The notes under the pieces were generated by a model, which saw only the letters and a program-made list of their open reading frames with translations, searched no databases and had not been told where the DNA came from. From NCBI GenBank assembly GCA_965263455.1, contig CBDHHN010000001.1, positions 124,001 to 188,000 on the forward strand: a stretch of 64,000 bases of DNA. The letters are read 5' to 3'. The translations under genes and the position numbers were made by a program. Source of the stretch: CADEDH01 sp965263455. GTDB lineage: Bacteria; Actinomycetota; Acidimicrobiia; Acidimicrobiales; SZUA-35. This document shows, in pieces, positions 15,768-23,464 of the stretch (position 1 is the stretch's first letter; each line of letters opens with the position of its first letter).

Positions 15768-16313
15768 TCAGGGGGTGAGAAGGTTCTTCAACTCGGCCAC
15801 CAGGGCGGGATGGAGGGCGGCCCCGGCCCGGTTCAGGAGCAGGGTCATCTCGTAGCCGATCAGACCGAGATCGCCATCTCGCTCGGCTACCACGGCGAGG
15901 GCCGAACCGTCGCCCAGCGCGGTGACGAAGAGCAGGCCATCGGTCATCTCGATCACCAGCTGCTCGACACGGCCTCGGTCGATGGCCCGGGCGGCGCCGG
16001 AGGCCAGGCTGAGCAGGCCCGAGGCCACCGCCGCCAACTGCTCGCCTTCGGCCCGGTCCCGACCCCGGGATGACGCCAGCAGCAGCCCGTCGGACGAGAC
16101 GGCAAGGGTCTCCGCCACACCGGGCGTGCCGTGGGTGAAGTCGGCCAGCATCCGATGGAAGGCCACGGCCCCCTCGCTGGTCGCCGCTGATCCGGCGGGC
16201 GCGGCGACCGGGCCAGGATCGGGCGCGGCGGCCTGAGCGTCGTGGTCATGGGTGGGCCCGGGCAACCCGTCGGTCGGGGCCGGGGCCGGGGGCATCGAGC
16301 CGTTGCCGATCAC
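15768..16313 (-). CDS. roadblock/LC7 domain protein (CvnB-like)
   Basis: 181 residues from a GTG at 16313 preceded by GAGGGGAG at 6-7 nt; its GTGA overlaps the stop of the upstream tail frame. Residues 1-60 are a Pro/Ala-rich extension, longer than in usual CvnB proteins of about 140 residues. The roadblock domain follows: FHRMLADFTHGTPGVAETLAVSSDGLLLA, LAAVASGLLSLASGAA, then VIEMTDGLLFVTAL and ALAVVAERDGDLGLIGYEM. These proteins act as GTPase-binding platforms. Confidence 0.85.
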   Translation of the reverse strand: MIGNGSMPPAPAPTDGLPGPTHDHDAQAAAPDPGPVAAPAGSAATSEGAVAFHRMLADFTHGTPGVAETLAVSSDGLLLASSRGRDRAEGEQLAAVASGLLSLASGAARAIDRGRVEQLVIEMTDGLLFVTALGDGSALAVVAERDGDLGLIGYEMTLLLNRAGAALHPALVAELKNLLTP

Positions 16314-16828
16314 GTCGGGCTCCCCTCGTCGGGTTCCTGGGCCCGCCGCTGGCCGTCGCGGTACCGGTCCCACCGGTGGCGGACCTGGCGGGCCGCCGCT
16401 TCGACCTCTTCGTCCGAGTCGGTGGTGGCCAGGGGCCGGCGGGCGGGCCCGATACCGGCCGAGGCGGGTTGCGCGCCGGGCGACCCGTGGTGGCCCGCCG
16501 CGCCGTTCTCATGGCGTTCGCCCCGCCCGGCCTCGCCCTGTTGCGCTCGTTGATTCTCGCTTCGAGTCTCGCGTTGATCCCCGCCTTGACTCTCGCCTTG
16601 ATTCTCGCCCTGATTCTCGCTTCGATCCGCGCCGTGACTCTCGGTGCGCTGTGCTTGGCGGCGAGGTACGGGCGACAGACGAGCGGCCGAGGTGCTGGTC
16701 AGCTCGCGGTAGCGGGAGGTGGACGGGTCGGGCCGGTCCGGCACCGGCAGGAGTCGACTCCCCCGGAGTGGGATTCCGGGTCCCGGGGGCTCGTCCGGCT
16801 CGGGCTCCGAACCGGGCCCCCGGAGCAC
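16310..16828 (-). CDS. C-terminal tail of the sensor kinase, detached by frame disruption
   Basis: Up to 172 residues, mostly disordered: Pro/Arg-rich, then GENQGESQGGDQ-type repeats and a charged helical end (DSDEEVEAAARQVRHRWDRYRDGQ). It is in the same phase as the kinase frame (stops 16976 and 16310 differ by 666 bp), and its stop overlaps the roadblock start by GTGA. Between the two, coding character shifts to another phase at about 16870-17264. Most likely this is the real kinase C terminus, not a separate gene; its ribosome site is poor. Confidence 0.55.
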   Translation of the reverse strand: MLRGPGSEPEPDEPPGPGIPLRGSRLLPVPDRPDPSTSRYRELTSTSAARLSPVPRRQAQRTESHGADRSENQGENQGESQGGDQRETRSENQRAQQGEAGRGERHENGAAGHHGSPGAQPASAGIGPARRPLATTDSDEEVEAAARQVRHRWDRYRDGQRRAQEPDEGSPT

Positions 16829-16834
16829 ACGCCC

Positions 16835-16870
<36 letters not shown>

Positions 16871-16975
16871 CGGGCCCGTGGTCGTCGGTCGCCGTCGGGA
16901 CGGCGACGGGACCCCACCGTGGGACCCCGTCGGTCGGCGGCACCTCGTCGGCGGTGGCAGCCGAGAGGCCGGGAG

Positions 16976-19597
16976 TCAGGTCGGGAGTGCCGTCGGGCTC
17001 GGCGTCGGCGGCGGCGCCGGCGAGGGCCTCGGCCAACAGAACGATCTCGTGGTCCCGGCCCGATCCGCGATCGCTCTCACCACCGGGCTCGACCGTGCCG
17101 TGGATCTCGCTGTCGATCTCGCTGCCTTCGAGGTCGACGCCGACCCCGACCCCGAATCCGAACCCGGTGGCCGGCTCGGCGACGAGGTGGGCCCGGGGGT
17201 CGGTGTGCTGCTCGGGACCCCAGGGATCGGCGTGGCCGCTGGAATCCGAACCCGGTGGCTCGGCTCCAGGTCGGCCCAGGGATCGGCGTGGCCGCTGGGC
17301 TCCAGGTGGGCCCGGGGGTCGGTGTGCTGCTCGGGCTCCAGGTCGGCCCAGGGATCGGCGTGGTGGCCGGTCGTTGTGTCGGCCCGGGGCTCGGCCGGTT
17401 GCGGGCCCTGCTCGTCGCCCTGGGGCCCATGGTCGTGTTCGGGCCCGGTCGCGGATCCGGCGACCGGGTCGGCCTCGTCATCGACGCCGTGCACCGTCCC
17501 CGGATCGGGGATGACGCCGATGTGCCACTGCCCGGTGGGCGGCCCGGCCCGATGCTGGGGTGGGAGGGGCGGCTTCGGCCCGCTTCCGTCGCCCGGCCAC
17601 ACGGCCCGGTCGGCCTCGGTCACCAGAGCGGACGGGACCTCGATCAGGGCGGTGAGCCCCTCGGCGTCGTCGTTGGCGACCAACCGGAGTCGAAGGTCGT
17701 GGCGGGTGGCCAGCTTGTTGGCCACCACCAGGCCCAGCCGGCTCGACACCGGATCGTGGGGGCCGGGACCATGGATCAGTCGGGCATTGGCGTCGGCCAG
17801 GCGTGCCGCACTCAGTCCCAGCCCGTGATCGATCACCTCGATCCGCAGGCCTTCGCCGGTGGAGGACGCCATGAGCTCCACCTCGGTCTGGGGCGGGGAG
17901 AACGACACGGCGTTGTCGATCAACTCGGCCAGGGCGTGGGCCAGGTCCAGGGCCAGGTACCCGAGGACGGCGACGTCGTCGACGCGGCCGACGACGACGC
18001 GGTCGCGCTGTTCGACCTGCTCGATGGCGCGCTCGATGACGAGGGAGGCCAGGACCGGGTTGGGGATCCGGGTCTCCGAGCGCTCGCCGGCCAGGACCAG
18101 GAAGCTCCGGGCGTCGCGCCCCATCCGTTTGGCCACCTGGTCGAGCCGGTCGAGAGTCCCCTGGCGGTCGGCATCGCCCTCGGTGGCCAGGAGGTCGCCG
18201 ATAAGCCGCCGCTGGCGGTCGAGCGCAGTCTGCTTCCGGCGGCCCAGGCTGCCGATCAACTCGAGGACGCCGGTTCGTTCCGCCGCCTGGTCGGCGGCCA
18301 GGTAGAGCGCGGTCTCCCGCACCGTGTTGAGCGACGAGGCCAACTTCACCAGCTCCCGGGGCTTGTCGACCTCGAGCGGTGGGGCTTCGGACCCCTCGCG
18401 TTCGCCGGTCAACGCCGCTTCGACCGCGGTCGGCAGTTCCTCGTCGGCCATCGACTGGGCCCGCCCGGTCAGGTCGTCGATCGGGCCCACGATCTTGCGG
18501 ACCAGGACCGCGGAACTGGCCAGGGCCACGAGGAGCGTCGCCACCAGGACGAAGCCGACCACCAGTGTCAACTCCGAGCGGAGCGAGTCGATCCGGGTCG
18601 CCAGGCTGTCGAGGTCAGCCGCAGTGGCTCCGTCGACGGCGGCCGACGACTCGACCACCACCAGCCACGGGACTGCGTTCGTCGAGCCGGGGCCCGTCTC
18701 GCCCGGGGTCACCGCCAGGGCGGCGACGAGCAGGCCCTCGTCGGCGATGGTGGACACCCCGCCCAGGCCCTCCCTGGGCTGGCTACCGGTGTCCGTGGAG
18801 TCGGCCGGGTCGTCCACCGCGACCGAGGCTCGGGCCAGGGCCAGTCCGGCGGGGAGGGTCTCCGGGCCAGGGTCGACCACCCCGACCAGCGTCTGGTCAT
18901 GATCGACGGCGGTGGCGGCGACCACCAGATCGGGGCCGGCCACGATGACGGCAACCCCTCCGGCGGCTCGCAGGTCCGCCGTGGTCCGGATGTAGTCGGT
19001 GGTCAGCGCCGCCGTCAGGACCCCGAGCGGGTCGCCGGTGCCGTCGTCGACTCGGACCGCCAGTGGAACCAGGGGGCCGAGATCGGGATCGGGGGTGAGG
19101 GCTCCGACGGCGGCGCCCTCGGCCAGAGCCTGCGTTCGGAGGTCGACGGCGGCGGCCGACGTGATGCCGGCGCCGAGGTCGGCCCGTCCCGCCCCGACCA
19201 CCGCGGACCCGGCCTGGTCGGTCAGCTCGACGGCGGCGAACTCCGGTCGGGCGTCGACGGCGGCCTGCAGGACAGCCGCCGTCGTAGCCGGGGCGGCGGC
19301 CCGGATCGAGGCTGCCAGCTGGGGATCGGCGGCGAGACGTTGCAGGTGGGTCAGGCGTTCGGCCGTGGCCAGCTCGAGCTCACGGGCGGTGGAGGCGGCC
19401 TCCGCCGCCAGCCGTTCGGTGGCGGCCCCCGAGGTCCCCCCATCCCGGGCGGCGTCGGCGTGGTCGTCGGCGGCCTCGCTCAGCCGCCACAACGCGACCA
19501 GGGACACCAGACCGAGCACCAGCAGGGGCAGGACCCCGACGAGCAGGGTCCGGGTGAGGATCTGGGTCCGAAGCGAGGGGACGCGACGTTGGACCAT
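16976..19597 (-). CDS. sensor histidine kinase-like protein (CvnA/nitrate-sensor type), tail frameshifted
   Basis: 873 residues as read. TM1 at about 15-40, an extracellular sensor region to 340, TM2 at about 342-363, a HAMP-like linker (VRKIVGPIDDLTGRAQSMADEE), a helical dimerisation part (VLELIGSLGRRKQTALDRQ), then a HATPase domain with N box ELIDNAVSFSPP (about 555) and G1 box VIDHGLGLS (about 587). No standard phosphorylatable H-box is obvious, as in other CvnA proteins. After about residue 666 the tail has repeats around DPWADLEP. From about 17264 the coding signal moves to another phase and returns near 16868, so the true protein is probably about 1095 residues ending at 16310. Confidence 0.82.
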   Translation of the reverse strand: MVQRRVPSLRTQILTRTLLVGVLPLLVLGLVSLVALWRLSEAADDHADAARDGGTSGAATERLAAEAASTARELELATAERLTHLQRLAADPQLAASIRAAAPATTAAVLQAAVDARPEFAAVELTDQAGSAVVGAGRADLGAGITSAAAVDLRTQALAEGAAVGALTPDPDLGPLVPLAVRVDDGTGDPLGVLTAALTTDYIRTTADLRAAGGVAVIVAGPDLVVAATAVDHDQTLVGVVDPGPETLPAGLALARASVAVDDPADSTDTGSQPREGLGGVSTIADEGLLVAALAVTPGETGPGSTNAVPWLVVVESSAAVDGATAADLDSLATRIDSLRSELTLVVGFVLVATLLVALASSAVLVRKIVGPIDDLTGRAQSMADEELPTAVEAALTGEREGSEAPPLEVDKPRELVKLASSLNTVRETALYLAADQAAERTGVLELIGSLGRRKQTALDRQRRLIGDLLATEGDADRQGTLDRLDQVAKRMGRDARSFLVLAGERSETRIPNPVLASLVIERAIEQVEQRDRVVVGRVDDVAVLGYLALDLAHALAELIDNAVSFSPPQTEVELMASSTGEGLRIEVIDHGLGLSAARLADANARLIHGPGPHDPVSSRLGLVVANKLATRHDLRLRLVANDDAEGLTALIEVPSALVTEADRAVWPGDGSGPKPPLPPQHRAGPPTGQWHIGVIPDPGTVHGVDDEADPVAGSATGPEHDHGPQGDEQGPQPAEPRADTTTGHHADPWADLEPEQHTDPRAHLEPSGHADPWADLEPSHRVRIPAATPIPGVPSSTPTPGPTSSPSRPPGSDSGSGSASTSKAARSTARSTARSSPVVRAIADRAGTTRSFCWPRPSPAPPPTPSPTALPT

Positions 19598-19672
19598 CAG
19601 CTCTCCGTCGGCGCCAGCGGCCCCGGATTGAGGATGCGGGGCCGTGGAGGCCCGGAGAGGAGCGGCGAGCGC

Positions 19673-20587
19673 TCAGACCGAGGGTGCCACCTCGGTCATG
19701 AACCGGCGCAGGAGGTCGAGGCGCCCATCGGCCCCGCCCGGACCGACCACGTCGAGCAGGAGGTGGTCGGTCCCGATGTCGGCCCACCGGCCCACGGCGT
19801 CGGCCATCTGGTCGGCCGAACCCTGCAGCGACACGGCCGGGTCCATACGACCATCGGGGTCGAGGTAGAGGCGGGTCGACAGCTCGAGTTCGTCCCGGTC
19901 GCGGCCGATCCGCTCGCACTCGACCCCCACCGCGGCCCACTCGGCCTCGACGGTGGCCACCGGTTCGAACGCGGCGTGGAAGGCGTGACCCCACCGGGCC
20001 GTGCGCCGGAAGGCGGCCTCGGTCGATCCGCCGACCCACACCGGCACCGGTTGCTGGACCGGCTTGGGGGTGAAGCCGACCTCGGGGAAGTGATAGTACC
20101 GGCCGTCGTAGGCCGGGAACTCCTGGTTGAACAGCGCGTCGAACACCGCCAGCTGCTCGTCGGCCCGGGCGCCCCGGTTGTCCCATGGCATGCCGAGGAC
20201 CTCGAACTCCTCCCGCATCCAGCCCACACCCACCCCGAGGATGGCCCGACCCTCGGACAACACGTCGAGGGTGGCCAACCACTTGCCGGTCAACACCGGT
20301 GGTCGGTAGCCGAGGATCAGCACCGTGGTGCCCAACCGAAGCCGCTCGGTCCTGGCCGCCACGAAGACAAGGGTGCTCAGCGGATCGAGCCAGGGCATGT
20401 CGAACCCGCCGGGGAAGCTGCCGTCGGCGGTGTAGGGATACTTCGACTCGATGTCGCGGGGCCAGGCCACGTGGTCGGACACCCACCCCGAATGGAGGCC
20501 CAGGCGGTCGGCCTCCTCGGCCCAGGTTATGAGGTTGGCCCTGGTGGCGGAGCGGCCGAGTTGAGGCAGGTGGACGCCGTAGTTCAT
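19673..20587 (-). CDS. LLM-class F420-dependent oxidoreductase (TIGR03619-like)
   Basis: 304 residues from ATG 20587 with AAGGGA 8 nt upstream. Luciferase-like barrel marks: MNYGVHLPQLGRSATR, GLHSGWVSDHVAWP, ERLRLGTTVLILGYRPPV, LSEGRAILGVGVGWMREEFEVLG, and PVPVWVGGSTEAAFRRTARWG. Such enzymes transfer hydride with F420 to diverse substrates. Divergent from the class II aldolase gene by 144 bp; 75 bp upstream of the kinase gene on the same strand but probably unrelated. Confidence 0.87.
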   Translation of the reverse strand: MNYGVHLPQLGRSATRANLITWAEEADRLGLHSGWVSDHVAWPRDIESKYPYTADGSFPGGFDMPWLDPLSTLVFVAARTERLRLGTTVLILGYRPPVLTGKWLATLDVLSEGRAILGVGVGWMREEFEVLGMPWDNRGARADEQLAVFDALFNQEFPAYDGRYYHFPEVGFTPKPVQQPVPVWVGGSTEAAFRRTARWGHAFHAAFEPVATVEAEWAAVGVECERIGRDRDELELSTRLYLDPDGRMDPAVSLQGSADQMADAVGRWADIGTDHLLLDVVGPGGADGRLDLLRRFMTEVAPSV

Positions 20588-20731
20588 GGCGGAGTCCCTT
20601 CGATGGGGTCGGTTCCGGGCAGCCGAGACGCTAACCCCGCCGCCGCCCTGGCTCCAAGTGAACGGTCGGGCCACCATTGAGGGACGACGACCAGCGCCCT
20701 GCCCGGGCCCGCCACCTCCAGGAGCCGCCAC

Positions 20732-21442
20732 ATGACCATCGACATCGTCCACGAACGGGCCGAGCGGCGCCACCAGGTGGTGCAGGGGTACCGGCTGTTC
20801 GCCTCACTCGGCTGGGGTGATCTGGGAGACGGCCACATCACCGCCCGCGACCCGGAACACACCGATTGCATGTGGTTGCTCCGAGGTGGCGTGCCCTTCA
20901 ACACCGCCACCGACGACGATCTGGTGCTGATCGGGCCCGACGGTGAGGTGATGGAGGGCGACGGCTCCTACAACCGCACGGCCTACAACATCCACTGGCC
21001 CATCCACGAGGCTCGTCCCGACGTGGTGGGCGTGGCCCACACCCACACTGGCTACGGGACGCCGTTCGCCGCCACCCGGCGCCTGCTCGCTCCCATCAAC
21101 CAGGAAGCCTGCGTGTTCTTCGGGGATCACTCGCTCTTCGATGATGAAGAGGTCCAGGTCCGCTCGATCGACGGAGGCAAGCGGATCGCTGCCGCCCTCG
21201 GCTCGAATCGGGCCGTCATCCTGGCCAACCACGGCCTGCTGACCACCGGCTCGTCGGTCGGGTTGGCCGTCGCCGCCTTCGTCACCATGGAGCGGGTGGC
21301 GGAGGTCCACCTGAAGGCACCCGACGCCAAGCCCATCTCCGATGCCAGCGCGGCCGAGGCCCGGGCCGACCTCGGCCCCGAGCGGTCGCTGGCCGCCGGC
21401 TTCCACTACCTGGTGGCCACCCACCTCGGTACCACGCCGTAG
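20732..21442 (+). CDS. class II aldolase/adducin family protein
   Basis: 236 residues, preceded by CAGGAG. Zinc ligands stand in VAHTHTGYG (His-x-His) and ILANHGLLTTG (His), with the catalytic Glu region at NQEACVFFGDH. GWGDLGDGHITARDPE near residues 27-42 is the phosphate/substrate loop of L-fuculose- and ribulose-phosphate aldolases. Non-sugar relatives also decarboxylate or hydrolyse. Divergent from the LLM gene, so an aldehyde or ketone pathway is possible. Confidence 0.86.
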   Translation: MTIDIVHERAERRHQVVQGYRLFASLGWGDLGDGHITARDPEHTDCMWLLRGGVPFNTATDDDLVLIGPDGEVMEGDGSYNRTAYNIHWPIHEARPDVVGVAHTHTGYGTPFAATRRLLAPINQEACVFFGDHSLFDDEEVQVRSIDGGKRIAAALGSNRAVILANHGLLTTGSSVGLAVAAFVTMERVAEVHLKAPDAKPISDASAAEARADLGPERSLAAGFHYLVATHLGTTP

Positions 21443-21449
21443 TCACGCA

Positions 21450-21473
21450 CCCGAGACGAGACGCGGCCTCGGG
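21450..21473. terminator. possible bidirectional terminator hairpin
   Basis: CCCGAG and CTCGGG arms with a 12-nt loop in the 34-bp gap between convergent genes. No T-run, as often in high-GC actinobacteria. Confidence 0.3.
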
Positions 21474-21476
21474 CGG

Positions 21477-22043
21477 TCAGGGCCCGACAAGCGGTCGGTC
21501 GGCGTAGACGTACCTCACCGCACTCGGGTCGGGGTTGCCCTCGTCCGGCCCGACCCAGACCCGGACCATGCCCACCTTCTCGGCCACGCGCCACGACGCG
21601 GTGTTGTGCTCGAGCATGACGGCGACGACAGGCCAATCCGGTCCGACGTCGTTGGCCGCTGCGATCGCGGCGCTGGCCACCTCGCTGGCAAAGCCCCGTC
21701 CCTGCACTGCGGGAGCGAACCGGTAGTAGAGGTTCCAACGGTTCTTGTCGGACACGAAGCGGCAGCCGCCGCAGCCCACGATGGCACCACCGGCCTGCTC
21801 TCGGATCGACCAGTACCCGAGCCCCGTCCGTCGCCAGTCCTGGATGCCGCTGTCGACGAGTTCGGCGGTCTCGGCCGTCGACGTGTGGCGGCCCGACGGC
21901 AGGTGGTCCCACACCTGCGGATCGGCATGGATCCGATGCCACTCGTCGAGGTCCTGCTCATGGACATGGTCGAGCGTGAGGCGCTCGGTCCGCTGGTGGT
22001 CCCACCGGATTCGGCCGGTGGTGAGTGTCGTCGATTCGGCCAT
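21477..22043 (-). CDS. GNAT family N-acetyltransferase (RimJ-like)
   Basis: 188 residues from ATG 22043. Opening TERLTLDHVHEQDLDEWHRIHADPQVW is typical of RimJ/RimL-type GNATs, followed by GYWSIREQAGGAIVGCGGCRF, the acetyl-CoA loop APAVQGRGFASEVASAA (QGRGFA) and HNTASWRVAEKVGM. The family acetylates protein N termini, antibiotics or small amines; target not predictable. Convergent with the aldolase gene. Confidence 0.85.
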   Translation of the reverse strand: MAESTTLTTGRIRWDHQRTERLTLDHVHEQDLDEWHRIHADPQVWDHLPSGRHTSTAETAELVDSGIQDWRRTGLGYWSIREQAGGAIVGCGGCRFVSDKNRWNLYYRFAPAVQGRGFASEVASAAIAAANDVGPDWPVVAVMLEHNTASWRVAEKVGMVRVWVGPDEGNPDPSAVRYVYADRPLVGP

Positions 22044-22093
22044 GGGCCCAACTGTACGGAGCGGTGGTGACACCGATGTTGGGCTTCGGGCGC

Positions 22094-22462
22094 TCAGCTG
22101 GTGAAGGGCCGCCGCCAGGCCGGAGGCGGCTCGGAGCCCGCCGTCACCCAGTGCTCGACCCCGGACTCGATCCGCCCATCGCCCACCCGATAGAAACCGG
22201 CACACCAGAACGTGACCGCTCCTTGCACGACGCGGACCTGCGCCGCCACCCGTTCACCGGCCGCAATGGTCTCGACGACCTCGATGGCCCAGCCTTCCGG
22301 GTAGGCGCGATTCATGGCCAGGAAGTTGTCTCCGTCGAAGCGTTCGCCGGTCTCGGTGAACTCGATGTGGAGATCAGGTGCCAGCAACTCGGCGGCGCCG
22401 TCCCAGTCCCGGGCCTGCATCCGCTCGAAGAAGCATCGAACCACCTCGCCATTGGCAGCCAT
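22094..22462 (-). CDS. SnoaL-like/NTF2-fold protein
   Basis: 122 residues from ATG 22462. Sequence pattern of small cone-shaped NTF2 folds: VRCFFERMQARDWDGAAELLAPDLHIEFTETGERFDGDNFLAMNRAYPEGW, split by short loops, then the barrel strands VVETIAAGERVAAQVRVV and FYRVGDGRIESGVEHWV. Members are isomerases, cyclases or binding proteins; pocket residues give no clear class. It lies between two GNAT genes on the same strand. Confidence 0.75.
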   Translation of the reverse strand: MAANGEVVRCFFERMQARDWDGAAELLAPDLHIEFTETGERFDGDNFLAMNRAYPEGWAIEVVETIAAGERVAAQVRVVQGAVTFWCAGFYRVGDGRIESGVEHWVTAGSEPPPAWRRPFTS

Positions 22463-22592
22463 CGGCGCGACGATACCGCTCACGACCGGCGGAACGGGCA
22501 CCTTGGCGCTGACACCAGGACCGGCAACGCGCGGGCCGCCATCCGACCACGGACCACGTGGCTGCCGCCCGGGAAACCCGCCGACGTGGTGG

Positions 22593-23153
22593 TCAGAGTG
22601 GGCGGCGCATGGCCACCCGGGGCAGGACGTCCAGGCCGATCCGACGCTCGTGCTGGCGGCGGGCCGACAACTCCGGGCCCAGGGTGGCGGGCTCGGACAC
22701 GGCGAAGCCGTAGGTCCGGTAGAGGGGGCCGTTCCAGGGAACATCGGCGAACGTGGTCAGGGTCAGCGCTCGGAAACCGTCGGCTCGAGCCTGGTCGGCC
22801 ACCCAATCGATCAGCTGTCGGCCCAGGCGGCGGCCGGCGGCCTCGACCGTCACGCTGACCTGCTCCAGGTGTGCGTCCCCGTCGAGGACCGACCACCAGG
22901 CGAAGGCCACCACCGGCTCCTCCGCCTGCGATCCGTCGACCGCGACCACGAGGCGGTTTCGGGCCACGGCCCCCTCCAGGCCGGCCCCGGCCTGCTCGGT
23001 GGCGGGTTCGGCGGCGACGGGGTCGAGGTCGAGGATCTGGCCCAAGCCTGCCTGCGCGAACCGTCGGTCGGCGTCACCCTCGACGGCGGCCACGACGGCC
23101 AGGTCGGCGGCCGTGGCCACCCGGAGCCGGAAGGGCTCCGTGGGCGACGTCAC
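22593..23153 (-). CDS. GNAT family N-acetyltransferase
   Basis: 186 residues. RVATAADLAVVAAVEGDADRRF opens the fold, AFAWWSVLDGDAHLEQVSV forms the central strands, the acetyl-CoA loop is EAAGRRLGRQLIDWV, and LYRTYGFAV closes it. Its ATG overlaps the stop of the small basic protein (23150-23153) by ATGA, which itself overlaps the helicase stop, so the three are translationally coupled. A link to DNA- or protein-modifying work of the helicase is only inferred. Confidence 0.85.
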   Translation of the reverse strand: MTSPTEPFRLRVATAADLAVVAAVEGDADRRFAQAGLGQILDLDPVAAEPATEQAGAGLEGAVARNRLVVAVDGSQAEEPVVAFAWWSVLDGDAHLEQVSVTVEAAGRRLGRQLIDWVADQARADGFRALTLTTFADVPWNGPLYRTYGFAVSEPATLGPELSARRQHERRIGLDVLPRVAMRRPL

Positions 23154-23464
23154 GAGGGATCGGGCTGATCGTCCTCGGCCAACAGTCCACCGGCGGCGGC
23201 GAGGGCCCCACCGAGGCCGACGGCCCGGTCATACACGGCGGTGAAGTAGTGCTCGGCCACGTTCTGGTGGCCCGACAGCGGCGGCCGCCCGAGCGACTTG
23301 ACCACGGCCGAGGGCTGGGTGGTCAGACGGACCGTCCGGGCCTGATCGGCCAAGGCTTCGGGCGAGCCCCAGAACTCGGTCGGCTGGACCGACTTCTTCT
23401 TGCCCCGCCGCCGCCGTCCCGGGCGCCGGTTGCTGTTGCCGCTGTTGTTGTTCTTCGAGCTCAT
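23150..23464 (-). CDS. small basic-start protein between helicase and GNAT, unknown
   Basis: 104 residues from ATG 23464. It begins with an Asn/Ser/Lys stretch and an RRPGRRRRGKKK cluster, suitable for nucleic acid contact, then a helical conserved-looking body (EFWGSPEALADQARTVRLT, ALAAAGGLLAEDDQ). Overlaps by 4 bp on both sides (23150-23153 and 23461-23464). Not recognised. The gene order suggests an accessory factor of the helicase. Confidence 0.65.
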   Translation of the reverse strand: MSSKNNNSGNSNRRPGRRRRGKKKSVQPTEFWGSPEALADQARTVRLTTQPSAVVKSLGRPPLSGHQNVAEHYFTAVYDRAVGLGGALAAAGGLLAEDDQPDPS